NCBI GenBank assembly: GCA_934364795.1
Contig: CAKRMK010000018.1
Location: 5,269-69,268, forward strand
Direction of reading: 5' to 3'
Length of the DNA: 64,000 nt
Origin: an uncultured Blautia sp.
Lineage (GTDB): Bacteria; Bacillota; Clostridia; Lachnospirales; Lachnospiraceae
Positions 56,572 to 64,000 of this stretch are shown one piece after another; within the stretch, counting starts at the first letter, position 1, and each line of letters starts with the position of its first letter. The notes under the pieces were generated by a model, which had not been told where the DNA came from, did not search any database, and worked only from the letters and a program-made list of their open reading frames with translations. A program made the position numbers and the translations under genes.

Positions 56572-56585
56572 TGTATTTTTATGCA
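56572..56585. promoter_or_regulatory. ARG box (ArgR operator)
   Basis: TGTATTTTTATGCA fits TGNATWWWWATNCA completely. It lies about 75 bp upstream of the argC promoter. Confidence 0.6.
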
Positions 56586-56616
56586 AAGATATTTTTAAAA
56601 TTATAAAATTTCCTAT

Positions 56617-56630
56617 TGCATATTTATGAG
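56617..56630. promoter_or_regulatory. Weak ARG-box half site
   Basis: TGCATATTTATGAG has one good half (TGCAT) and one poor half. 45 bp from the site at 56572-56585. Confidence 0.35.
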
Positions 56631-56648
56631 TAATGTTGTATATTAATT

Positions 56649-56682
56649 ACGGCTCACATAAATGTTATCCATCTTGAGCCGT
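56649..56682. promoter_or_regulatory. Perfect 8-bp inverted repeat in the argC-argG gap
   Basis: ACGGCTCA and TGAGCCGT around an 18-base loop. It has no T-run, so it is not a clear terminator, and it lies outside both predicted transcripts. Confidence 0.35.
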
Positions 56683-56752
56683 GTTACTGCCAGCATAACA
56701 AACAGTAACCACTTATTCATTGCTTACCGGATTTCACATATAAGAGTCCCTG

Positions 56753-56781
56753 TTGTAATGAATATTTATTCAAAATTAAAT
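56753..56781 (+). promoter_or_regulatory. argG promoter with ARG box
   Basis: TTGTAA (56753-56758), 17-base spacer, TTAAAT (56776-56781). The spacer starts with the perfect ARG box TGAATATTTATTCA (56759-56772), so ArgR bound with arginine would block it. Confidence 0.7.
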
Positions 56782-56834
56782 ACGAATTATAACCCTATCT
56801 GTTTCAGAGGGATAAAAGAAAAGAGGTAACTATT

Positions 56835-58070
56835 ATGAAAGAAAAAGTTGTACTTGCATATTCAGGTGGACTTGATACTACTGCACTGATTCCGTGGCTG
56901 AAAGAAACATTTGATTACGATGTTGTCTGCTGCTGTGTAAACTGCGGACAGGGAAATGAGCTGGATGGCCTTGAAGAAAGAGCCAAGCTTTCCGGAGCTT
57001 CCAAATTATATATTGAAGATATCGTAGACGATTTCTGCGACAATTACATTATGCCATGTGTTGAAGCGGGCGCTGTATACGAGCATAAATATCTTCTTGG
57101 AACTTCCATGGCTCGTCCTGCTATTGCAAAGAAGCTTGTTGAGATTGCAAGAAAAGAGAATGCTGTTGCAATCTGCCACGGCGCTACCGGTAAAGGTAAC
57201 GACCAGATCCGTTTCGAGCTTGGAATCAAAGCCCTTGCTCCTGATATCAAGATTATCGCTCCATGGCGTATGACAGATGTATGGACCATGCAGTCCCGTG
57301 AAGATGAAATTGCATTCTGCCAGGCTCATGGAATCAACCTTCCATTTGATGCAAAACACAGCTACAGCCGTGACCGTAACCTGTGGCACATCAGCCATGA
57401 GGGACTTGAGCTTGAAGATCCAGCACAGGCTCCAAACTACGATGATATGTTAGTTCTCAGCGTAACTCCTGAAAAAGCTCCAGATAAAGAGACAGAAGTT
57501 ACTATGACTTTTGAAGCCGGTGTTCCGAAAACTCTGAATGGAAAAGCAATGAAGGTTTCCGAGATCATCACAGAGTTGAACAAACTTGGCGGTGAAAACG
57601 GAATCGGAATTATCGATATTGTAGAAAACCGTGTTGTAGGTATGAAATCCCGTGGTGTTTATGAAACACCTGGCGGAACAATTCTTATGGCAGCACATGA
57701 GCAGCTTGAAGAGCTGATTCTTGACCGTGAAACACTTGAAACCAAGAAAAAACTTGGAAGCCAGCTTGCACAGGTTGTTTACGAAGGAAAATGGTTCACA
57801 CCACTTCGTGAAGCAATCCAGGCTTTCGTAGAGTCCACACAGAAATATGTAACAGGTGAAGTTAAATTCAAGCTTTACAAAGGCAACATCATCAAAGCAG
57901 GAACCACTTCTCCATACAGCCTTTACAATGAATCTCTTGCATCCTTTACAACAGGTGATATGTATGATCATCACGATGCAGACGGATTTATCACACTGTT
58001 TGGTCTTCCACTGAAGGTTCGTGCAATGAAGCTTGCTGAAGTTGAGAGCCAGAAACAGACTAATGACTGA
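56835..58070 (+). CDS. argG: Argininosuccinate synthase
   Basis: It joins citrulline and aspartate using ATP. 411 residues with the PP-loop LAYSGGLDTTALIPWL, KGNDQIRFE and SYSRDRNLWHIS. No argH follows; a terminator does, so argH and argF must be elsewhere. Divergent from argCJBD and likely repressed by the same regulator. Confidence 0.96.
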   Translation: MKEKVVLAYSGGLDTTALIPWLKETFDYDVVCCCVNCGQGNELDGLEERAKLSGASKLYIEDIVDDFCDNYIMPCVEAGAVYEHKYLLGTSMARPAIAKKLVEIARKENAVAICHGATGKGNDQIRFELGIKALAPDIKIIAPWRMTDVWTMQSREDEIAFCQAHGINLPFDAKHSYSRDRNLWHISHEGLELEDPAQAPNYDDMLVLSVTPEKAPDKETEVTMTFEAGVPKTLNGKAMKVSEIITELNKLGGENGIGIIDIVENRVVGMKSRGVYETPGGTILMAAHEQLEELILDRETLETKKKLGSQLAQVVYEGKWFTPLREAIQAFVESTQKYVTGEVKFKLYKGNIIKAGTTSPYSLYNESLASFTTGDMYDHHDADGFITLFGLPLKVRAMKLAEVESQKQTND

Positions 58071-58094
58071 TCTTCATAAAAAATAAAAAGTAAC

Positions 58095-58139
58095 ATAAAA
58101 ATATCTCCGGAGTTTTCATTTTCCGGAGATATTTTTATG
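58095..58139. terminator. Bidirectional terminator after argG
   Basis: ATAAAAATATCTCCGGA pairs with TCCGGAGATATTTTTAT around a short A/T loop. It serves argG and the convergent permease gene. Confidence 0.9.
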
Positions 58140-58154
58140 TAAGCTATTTCGATT

Positions 58155-59315
58155 CTACTGAATTTTCAGATTTTTCTTATCTAATCTTTCATAGACCCAC
58201 TCTCTGAACAATGTATACAGAACAGACACAAGTGGAATAAAAATCAGCATTCCTACGATTCCCATAAGATTACCACCCAGAGTAACTGCAACCAGAACCC
58301 AGATAGCCGGCAGTCCCACAGAATTTCCAACAACATGTGGATAAATAAGATTTCCCTCGATTTGCTGTAAAATCACAAATAGCGCCAGGAACATAACAGC
58401 TTTCAACGGACTTACCATTAAAATAAGGAAAAATCCCACCCAGCACCCAATAATACCGCCAAATACCGGAATTAATGCCGTAAAACTGATCAGCACTCCG
58501 ATCAGCATTGCATATGGAAATCTGCCAATGGTCATGGTCACAAAGAACATACTTCCCAGGATCACTGCTTCAATACACTGTCCTGTAATAAAGCTTGCAA
58601 ATATTTTGCTTGCCAGTGTACAGACATGTCCCAGATATTCTACCATTTTCACTGGAAAAATAGCATATGCAGCTTTTAGCACCTGTTTTCCCAGCTTTTC
58701 CTTCTGAAGAAGGACATAACATGCAAATACAAATCCAATAGCAAAATTCACTGCCATATTTACAAGTCCCATGGTAACTGTAATCGTGGATGATACCAGA
58801 TTGTCTGCGCCATTTTTCAATACACTGACAATGGTATCAATGATTTTCTGCGGATCAATTTCTATAGATCCAGCCCATTTTACAATTTCAGAATCACTTT
58901 GAAATGTATCTGTAAGCCATTTCTGTGCCAGAGGAATATCCTCTTCCACCTTTTTCACCACGCTTACCAGAGTTTTGCCAAGCTCCGGTGCCACAACCAG
59001 AACTACTACCAAAACAACCAGTATCACCAGTATTACAGACAAAATCAGACTTACCGGACGAGCCATGCGTGTAGCTGCTTTTGCTTTTTTACTTTCCTTT
59101 TTCTTTGCTTTTCCGAAAAGATGGCGTTCCAGAAAAGCCATGGGTACATTCAGCATAAACGCCATTGCTCCGCCGATCACAAAGGGAAGTACCAGTCCCC
59201 AAAGAATTTTTATGTATTTTAATACCACTGAAAAATTCTGCACTCCCAGATAAAGTAATACCGCAAACGCAATCAGCCACCGGATCTTCTTCATATTCTC
59301 TTTATTCAGTTCCAC
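58155..59315 (-). CDS. AI-2E (PerM) family transporter
   Basis: A 386-residue membrane protein with about eight hydrophobic segments in the 2+5/6 arrangement of the family and a central soluble loop (about 110-190). The C-terminal region has LIPVFGGIIGCWVG and GNSVGLPAIWVL. Members export autoinducer-2 or exchange ions; the substrate here is unknown. It starts with a basic N-terminus and is transcribed alone. Confidence 0.87.
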   Translation of the reverse strand: MELNKENMKKIRWLIAFAVLLYLGVQNFSVVLKYIKILWGLVLPFVIGGAMAFMLNVPMAFLERHLFGKAKKKESKKAKAATRMARPVSLILSVILVILVVLVVVLVVAPELGKTLVSVVKKVEEDIPLAQKWLTDTFQSDSEIVKWAGSIEIDPQKIIDTIVSVLKNGADNLVSSTITVTMGLVNMAVNFAIGFVFACYVLLQKEKLGKQVLKAAYAIFPVKMVEYLGHVCTLASKIFASFITGQCIEAVILGSMFFVTMTIGRFPYAMLIGVLISFTALIPVFGGIIGCWVGFFLILMVSPLKAVMFLALFVILQQIEGNLIYPHVVGNSVGLPAIWVLVAVTLGGNLMGIVGMLIFIPLVSVLYTLFREWVYERLDKKNLKIQ

Positions 59316-59494
59316 TTTTCTCCTCCATTCTTATATATTTTTCCCAAAACAGCCAGTTTATCAGGGCGGTTTTATATGAATTTTATCTTAACATATCCCT
59401 CTACATTTGACCAGTTCTCCCTTTCTTTTTTCCAGTTCTTTTGCTAAAATGATAATACTATTCAGAGGGTACCCCAAAGGAGAAATTGTTTATC

Positions 59495-60946
59495 ATGTCC
59501 ATATTTTCAGATTTATTAGAACAGTATATTAAAGAAAAAGATATTAAAATTTACAATTTAGCTGCCATTTGTCAGATGGACCGCTCTATGCTCTACCGCA
59601 TCATCAGTGGCAAGCGCAATCCTCCTACTCTGGAAATTTTCCAGCGAATTGCAGACAATCTCCAGCTTGCTCCTGCCGAATATGAAAACCTGAAAAGTGC
59701 CTATGAACTCACCATGCTGGGTGAGACAATATATTATAGAAGAAAAAGTGTGGAAAAATTTTTTCTGGACTTTCCAGTTCATGAAACAGTTTCTTTTTTC
59801 CATTCTCCCCTGGAAAATCCTTCCTTTTTCCAGCACATGTCAGATACAGAAAATGCATGTATTCCTCTTTCTTCAAAAACAGAAGTGGCCTACTATATGC
59901 ATGGAATCCTGAAACAGGAAGCTTCCAAAGAAAAGGGAAACATCAAGCTCCTGCTTCAGCCGGACTGTCCTTTTCTTTTTGGCACATTATCCAGCCTGCA
60001 CTTCACGGAACAGATAAGCATCACTCATGTGATCTGCCTTAGCAAAACCAGCCAGTTTACTGAAGAAAACCAGCTGTATAATTTACAGTACCTGCAAATG
60101 ATGATTCCACTGTTTTCTTCTAATCTGAAGTATTATCCTTATTATTTTTATGATGACGTCATTGCACATTATCATAATTTTAATGGATTCCCCTGCATGA
60201 TTCTTACCACTGAATATGCAGTTGTCTGTACCGCCGACTATCAGAAGGGCTTTTTATATAAGGGTTCTTCTCTGTTAAAGCTTCTTCATGAGCTGTATGA
60301 CTCCTACCAGGAAGAATCCAGACCGCTTTTCCATGTAATTGATTATCTTCCGGTAGATGGCTCTTTGCAGAAGGTTTATCAGACTTTTCCATCATATGTC
60401 ATTCAGCCGGAAGCCTGCATTATCCCCCTGATCAGCGATGAACTGCTGGAAAAGATTCTCTACAAAGAGCTTCCTGACAGAGAAGCATTTATCCGTCAGT
60501 CCTCTGCCCTTATTGAGGCGAACCGCCAGCTGCTTTCTCCGGAAAAATTTTCGATCTATTTTACCATCCCTGGATTAAAGCATTTTCTGGAAACAGGACG
60601 GATCCACGAAATTTCTGAAAAAATTTACCGGCCGCTTACTCCAAAAGAACGAAAAAAAGTTCTGGGAAACATGCTTCCCTATTGTAGAAATGGAGTTTAC
60701 CGCCTTTTAAAAGCGCCACTAAATCAGCTTACCGAAAATGTACATCTTGTAGTCAATAAAAATATGGGATATCTGCTTTTTAAAAACATACGCGGGCAAA
60801 TACTTTGTCTCACGTTTAACGAGCCAAACCTTTTAAACGTATTTCTGGATTATGCCCAAAGTCTTGAGGATGGATATCTTTATACCGGTGAAGAAACTGA
60901 AAAAGCGATACAGGAACTTCTTGATACAATCCCCGATGCAGTATGA
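59495..60946 (+). CDS. Large XRE-type regulator with unrecognised C-terminal domain
   Basis: About 483 residues. An N-terminal helix-turn-helix (about 5-62; LAAICQMDRSMLYRIISGKR) is followed by some 420 residues that match no domain I know, with mixed helix and strand character and no membrane segments. It could be a ligand or protein sensor. ATG at 59495 lies 12 bases after GGAG; a TTG at 59486 is only 3 bases after it. Possible promoter TGCTAAAAT at 59442-59450. It has its own short terminator. Confidence 0.82.
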   Translation: MSIFSDLLEQYIKEKDIKIYNLAAICQMDRSMLYRIISGKRNPPTLEIFQRIADNLQLAPAEYENLKSAYELTMLGETIYYRRKSVEKFFLDFPVHETVSFFHSPLENPSFFQHMSDTENACIPLSSKTEVAYYMHGILKQEASKEKGNIKLLLQPDCPFLFGTLSSLHFTEQISITHVICLSKTSQFTEENQLYNLQYLQMMIPLFSSNLKYYPYYFYDDVIAHYHNFNGFPCMILTTEYAVVCTADYQKGFLYKGSSLLKLLHELYDSYQEESRPLFHVIDYLPVDGSLQKVYQTFPSYVIQPEACIIPLISDELLEKILYKELPDREAFIRQSSALIEANRQLLSPEKFSIYFTIPGLKHFLETGRIHEISEKIYRPLTPKERKKVLGNMLPYCRNGVYRLLKAPLNQLTENVHLVVNKNMGYLLFKNIRGQILCLTFNEPNLLNVFLDYAQSLEDGYLYTGEETEKAIQELLDTIPDAV

Positions 60947-60963
60947 GCCTGCTTCTGAATTCT

Positions 60964-60980
60964 GCCCTGTAGGGCTTTTT
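60964..60980 (+). terminator. Short terminator after the large XRE gene
   Basis: GCCCTGTAGGGC followed by TTTTT, 17 bp after the stop codon. The stem is only four to five pairs. Confidence 0.5.
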
Positions 60981-61008
60981 ATGCAATAAAGGATTCCAAC
61001 GGAATTTC

Positions 61009-61057
61009 CTAGAGCGTGTTTAAAAAGGCTTTAGAGCGTGTTTGAAAAAAGCACTCT
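61009..61057. repeat. Two extra tandem repeat ends
   Basis: CTAGAGCGTGTTTAAAAAGG at 61009 and TAGAGCGTGTTTGAAAAAAG at 61032 precede the full copy C, which starts with the same words at 61058. Three identical termini in a row suggest nested insertion, deletion or slippage. Confidence 0.75.
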
Positions 61058-61223
61058 CTAGAGCGTGTTTGAAAAAACATTCCCGCAATCTGTACGCCCC
61101 ACTTTGCGGTATATTTCACCCAAATTCGGTTGTCGTAGCCCGCTACGACGCCCTCATTTGGGTAAAATCTCCCACAAATTGTGACGCACATCTTGCAGAA
61201 AGCCTTTTTCAAACACGCTCTAG
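61058..61223 (-). repeat. Palindromic repeat, copy C (complete, 166 bp)
   Basis: The 19-base termini CTAGAGCGTGTTTGAAAAA are exact inverted repeats (61058-61076 and 61205-61223). Inside, ACCCAAAT (61118-61125) pairs with ATTTGGGT (61156-61163), and GTCGTAGC (61132-61139) pairs with GCTACGAC (61142-61149). All three pairs share one centre at 61140.5, so the whole element can fold into one long hairpin. It encodes no protein. Opposite orientation to copies A and B. Confidence 0.9.
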
Positions 61224-61228
61224 TACAT

Positions 61229-61275
61229 AAAAAACGCCGTCCGGCAAGGGTTCTCGCTCCCCACTTGCCGACGGC
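61229..61275 (-). terminator. Strong minus-strand terminator without an obvious gene
   Basis: GCCGTCCGGCAAG pairs with CTTGCCGACGGC with one bulged base and a 15-base loop. Six A on the left make a T-run only for minus-strand transcripts. No minus-strand gene ends here. It could mark a small RNA or the scar of a lost gene. Confidence 0.6.
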
Positions 61276-61374
61276 ATTCTATGCAGAATTAGTCATTCCT
61301 CCCAAATTCACGTAGCTTCTTCCGAAAACGGAATACTTATCTAGTATATATGATTTTCTCACGTATTTTCAACT

Positions 61375-61427
61375 GTGGACATTTTTGTGGACAGCTTTTC
61401 TTACTTTCGTGAACACTTTTGTGAACA
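61375..61427. repeat. Four GTGRACA direct repeats
   Basis: GTGGACA at 61375 and 61387, GTGAACA at 61409 and 61421, so two pairs each with 12-base spacing. They end just before the ilvB -35 box. Read on the minus strand they encode VFTKVFTKV...VHKNVHS and then a stop, so a gene remnant is an alternative to binding sites. Confidence 0.55.
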
Positions 61428-61439
61428 CTCTTAACAATG

Positions 61440-61468
61440 TTGACATGCCCTTTTTCAAACGGTATAAT
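61440..61468 (+). promoter_or_regulatory. Consensus sigma-A promoter of ilvBN
   Basis: TTGACA (61440-61445), exactly 17 bases, TATAAT (61463-61468): both hexamers perfect. The leader is about 130 bases and has no T-box features (no specifier hairpin or TGGNACC word). Confidence 0.85.
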
Positions 61469-61487
61469 AAATTTCAAAACTGAATTT

Positions 61488-61564
61488 ATTTTCAGACATA
61501 CTCTAAGCCCCCGACAGACCTTTAAGCCCTTTAAGCCCTTTAAGCTTTTTCAAACATGTTCTGG
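61488..61564. repeat. Repeat-end remnants and CCTTTAAG repeats in the ilvB leader
   Basis: Minus strand TTAGAGTATGTCTGAAAATA (about 61486-61505) and CAGAACATGTTTGAAAAAGC (61545-61564) are degenerate termini of the palindromic family. Between them CCTTTAAG occurs three times in tandem with 9- to 10-base steps. Confidence 0.5.
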
Positions 61565-61604
61565 TGTGGCTTGGATTTTTTATAAAGGAGGTCTCTTCAC
61601 AGAA

Positions 61605-63323
61605 ATGAAACAGATATCAGGCAACAAATTGCTGGTAAAAGCACTGAAAGAAGAAGGTGTTGAGTATGTTTTCGGATATCCGGGAGCCTGTACTATTGAT
61701 ATCAGCGATGAATTATACAAGCAGGATGATATTACCGTAATTCTTCCCCGCCATGAGCAGGCACTGGTACACGCAGCTGATGCTTACGCACGTACAACCG
61801 GCAAGGTAGGCGTTTGTCTTGTTACCAGCGGTCCTGGCGCAACCAACCTGGTCACAGGCCTTGCTACAGCCAATTATGACAGCGTTCCACTTGTATGTTT
61901 TACAGGTCAGGTAGCCCGTCACCTTATTGGAAACGATGCCTTCCAAGAAGTTGACATTGTAGGAATCACCCGCAGCATTACCAAATACGGCGTTACGGTA
62001 CGGAACCGCGAAGATCTTGGAAGAATTATCAAAGAGGCATTTTATATTGCACGCACCGGCCGCCCGGGTCCGGTTCTTATTGACCTTCCCAAGGACGTTA
62101 TGGCAGAGCTTGGCAACGCCGAGTATCCCAAGAATGTAAATATCCGCGGATACAAGCCGAACCCCAGCGTCCATATCGGACAGCTCAAGCGTGCTATTAA
62201 GACCCTTTCCAAAGCAAAACGTCCTCTGTTTCTGGCAGGAGGCGGTATTAACATTGCCCGTGCAAACGACATTTTCCTTCAGATAGTGGAAAAAACCGGT
62301 GTTCCCGTTGTCACAACCGTTATGGGCCGGGGTGATATTCCCACCAACCATCCGCTTTTTATTGGAAATCTTGGTATGCATGGTGCCTATGCTGCAAACA
62401 TGGCAGTCAGCAACTGTGACGTCCTTTTTTCCATCGGTACCCGTTTCAATGACCGCATCACAGGCAAGCTGCATGAATTTGCTCCACACGCACAGATCAT
62501 TCATATCGACATCGATACCGCATCTATTTCCCGAAATATCCACGTAGATATTCCTATTGTTGCCGATGCAAAAGAAGCTCTCACCAAAATGGCTGAATAT
62601 GTAGATAACTATTCCAGCAAAAAATGGCTGAATGAAATTAATCACTGGAAACAGGAACATCCTCTTATGATGCGCCCCAACGACAGGCTTAGTCCAGTTG
62701 ACATCATTAACGAGATCAATCATCAGTTTGACGAAGCAATCATTGTCACAGATGTTGGACAGCACCAGATGCTGGTTTCCCAGTATGCAGAAATCACTCC
62801 TGGCAAGCAGCTTATCATGTCCGGCGGACTTGGTACCATGGGATATGGTTTTCCAGGGGGTGTAGGAGCCAAAATCGGCAATCCTGACAAGCCGGTTATC
62901 GTTATTTCCGGTGACGGTGGTATGCAGATGAATATTCAGGAATTTGCAACTGCAGTTCTGGAAGAGCTTCCACTGATTCTTTGTGTATTTAACAATGAAT
63001 ATCTTGGTATGGTACGCCAGTGGCAGAAGCTTTTCTACGGCAAACGCTACAGCATGACCAACCTTCGCTCCGGTGCACTTTCCCGCCGTACAGGTGGAGA
63101 AGAATATCCCAAATATACTCCGGATTTCGTCAAACTTGCCGAAAGCTATGGTGCAAAGGGAATCCGTGTTTTCAACAAATCCGAAGTTGCTGCCGCATTT
63201 GAGGAAGCCAAAAAGAATACCAAAGTTCCTACTCTCATCGAATTTGTGATTGATCCGGAAGAAATGGTTTACCCTATGGTAAAACCAGGTGGAACTCTGG
63301 AAGATTTAATTATGGATTGTTGA
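61605..63323 (+). CDS. ilvB: Acetolactate synthase, large subunit
   Basis: A TPP-dependent enzyme making acetolactate or acetohydroxybutyrate, the first shared step of branched-chain amino acid synthesis. 572 residues. The catalytic Glu is in LPRHEQALVHAADAYAR, SGPGATNLVTG and VPLVCFTGQV are the FAD/TPP domain blocks, and GDGGMQMNIQE...NNEYLGMVRQWQ is the TPP-binding motif. The ATG at 61605 has AAAGGAGGT 12 bases upstream; the reading frame extends to 61437, but that segment is the promoter and leader. Confidence 0.95.
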   Translation: MKQISGNKLLVKALKEEGVEYVFGYPGACTIDISDELYKQDDITVILPRHEQALVHAADAYARTTGKVGVCLVTSGPGATNLVTGLATANYDSVPLVCFTGQVARHLIGNDAFQEVDIVGITRSITKYGVTVRNREDLGRIIKEAFYIARTGRPGPVLIDLPKDVMAELGNAEYPKNVNIRGYKPNPSVHIGQLKRAIKTLSKAKRPLFLAGGGINIARANDIFLQIVEKTGVPVVTTVMGRGDIPTNHPLFIGNLGMHGAYAANMAVSNCDVLFSIGTRFNDRITGKLHEFAPHAQIIHIDIDTASISRNIHVDIPIVADAKEALTKMAEYVDNYSSKKWLNEINHWKQEHPLMMRPNDRLSPVDIINEINHQFDEAIIVTDVGQHQMLVSQYAEITPGKQLIMSGGLGTMGYGFPGGVGAKIGNPDKPVIVISGDGGMQMNIQEFATAVLEELPLILCVFNNEYLGMVRQWQKLFYGKRYSMTNLRSGALSRRTGGEEYPKYTPDFVKLAESYGAKGIRVFNKSEVAAAFEEAKKNTKVPTLIEFVIDPEEMVYPMVKPGGTLEDLIMDC

Positions 63324-63345
63324 TTTATGAAGGAGGTTTTTTTCC

Positions 63346-63858
63346 ATGGCAGATAAAGGAATGAAAAAAAGATGGATTTCCCTTTATGTAGAGAACCAGG
63401 TAGGTGTTTTATCCAAAATTTCCGGACTTTTTTCCGGAAAAAGCTATAACCTGGACAGCCTTACAGTAGGTACTACGGAAGATCCTACCGTTTCCCGTAT
63501 GACCATCGGTACCGTAAGTGACGATGAGACTTTTGAGCAGATCAAGAAACAGCTGAACCGTATGGTAGAAGTAATCAAGGTTATTGACTTCACCAACATG
63601 TTTGTACGTATGAAGGAAATTCTTTATATTAAAGTATTCAACTGTTCTTCCGAGGATAAAGTTGAACTGTTCCAGATTGCAGAGACATTCAAGGCTAGAG
63701 TCATTGATTATGGCAAAGACAGTCTGCTCCTTGAGTTTGTTCAGACCGCTACCAAAAATGACGCAGTTGTAAAACTTATCAAAGAAGAATTCGGCAACAT
63801 TGAAGTTGTCCGCGGTGGAAGCGTTGGAATTGAATCCATCAGCATGATGGAGCGATAA
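63346..63858 (+). CDS. ilvN: Acetolactate synthase, small (regulatory) subunit
   Basis: 170 residues with an N-terminal ACT domain (WISLYVENQVGVLSKISGLF) that senses valine and a C-terminal ACT-like half. It starts 22 bp after ilvB with GGAGG upstream. No ilvC follows within the window. Confidence 0.95.
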   Translation: MADKGMKKRWISLYVENQVGVLSKISGLFSGKSYNLDSLTVGTTEDPTVSRMTIGTVSDDETFEQIKKQLNRMVEVIKVIDFTNMFVRMKEILYIKVFNCSSEDKVELFQIAETFKARVIDYGKDSLLLEFVQTATKNDAVVKLIKEEFGNIEVVRGGSVGIESISMMER

Positions 63859-64000
63859 GCGTTTCTATATTATTTGGGTGTCAAAGGTGTCCCCTCCCGG
63901 AATATACTGGAAATTTTTTTACAAAATGCACTAGTCAACATATTTTGGACACAAAATTATAAAAATTATTCAGTTACAGCGTAAGGTTGTACAAGCCGTA
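63859..64000. other. Right window edge, no gene seen
   Basis: 142 A/T-rich bases after ilvN. GGAATATACTGGAAATTTTTTT (around 63899-63920) may include a weak terminator, but the stem is poor. Confidence 0.35.

Noticed and set aside
61469..61604. T-box or other riboswitch in the ilvB leader
   Set aside because: The 130-base leader lacks a specifier hairpin, a T-box word and a terminator; it mainly holds CCTTTAAG repeats and repeat-family ends.
61437..61604. Longer IlvB N-terminus
   Set aside because: The segment contains the -10 box and leader, has no ribosome binding site, and would add 56 residues absent from IlvB proteins; ATG at 61605 follows AAAGGAGGT.

Overview
The window looks like a spore-forming, Gram-positive, low-to-moderate GC member of the Lachnospiraceae, probably near Blautia. 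This is inferred from spoIIP and gpr, cdaA/cdaR, an LCP protein, choline-binding-like cell-wall repeats, AGGAGG ribosome binding sites and general protein style; no rRNA or other phylogenetic marker is present to fix the genus. No tRNA, rRNA, CRISPR array, prophage or complete insertion sequence was found.

Layout. (1) 81-17554, mostly minus strand: a cell-surface polysaccharide locus with rfbC (dTDP-rhamnose), an ABC-2 exporter whose ATPase has a Wzt-like C-terminal domain, a methyltransferase beside a kinase-like protein with a C-terminal coiled coil (together resembling a split WbdD chain terminator), five-gene glycosyltransferase/initiating-transferase machinery, an LCP ligase with a long Asp/Ser/Gly/Tyr tail, and a GH25 lysozyme. 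A D-Ala-D-Ala carboxypeptidase gene lies inside the locus on the opposite strand. (2) 17731-31708, minus: an L,D-transpeptidase, an HPr-like protein, cdaR-cdaA (c-di-AMP synthesis), two unknown membrane proteins, comF, recD2, mreB and uvrA; uvrA has a LexA box inside its promoter. (3) 31890-39099: hemW, a small membrane protein, lepA, spoIIP and gpr on minus, rpsT on plus, holA on minus. (4) 39148-45455, minus: comEA, a two-component system, a GerMN lipoprotein and comEC. (5) 45631-51835, an accessory patch: a DMT transporter, a DUF3169/XRE pair with three operators, a GH29 fucosidase flanked by two copies of a palindromic repeat, a Big2-domain surface protein with a divergent XRE regulator, and a DUF1292 protein. 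(6) 51940-58070: argCJBD and divergent argG with ARG boxes in both promoters. (7) 58155-63858: an AI-2E family permease, a large XRE regulator, a repeat-rich gap, then ilvB-ilvN.

The most unusual DNA is a family of about 150-166 bp palindromic repeats (three copies plus several isolated ends). The 61058-61223 copy is symmetric about a single point from its 19-bp termini to its central hairpin. The ends carry TAGAG, and the TAG is the actual stop codon of three genes. The most unusual gene set is the split WbdD-like pair next to the Wzt/Wzm-type exporter in a Gram-positive background.

Where a ribosome binding site clearly favoured an internal start codon I used that start and say so. All functions are read from motifs and context; no database search was possible.
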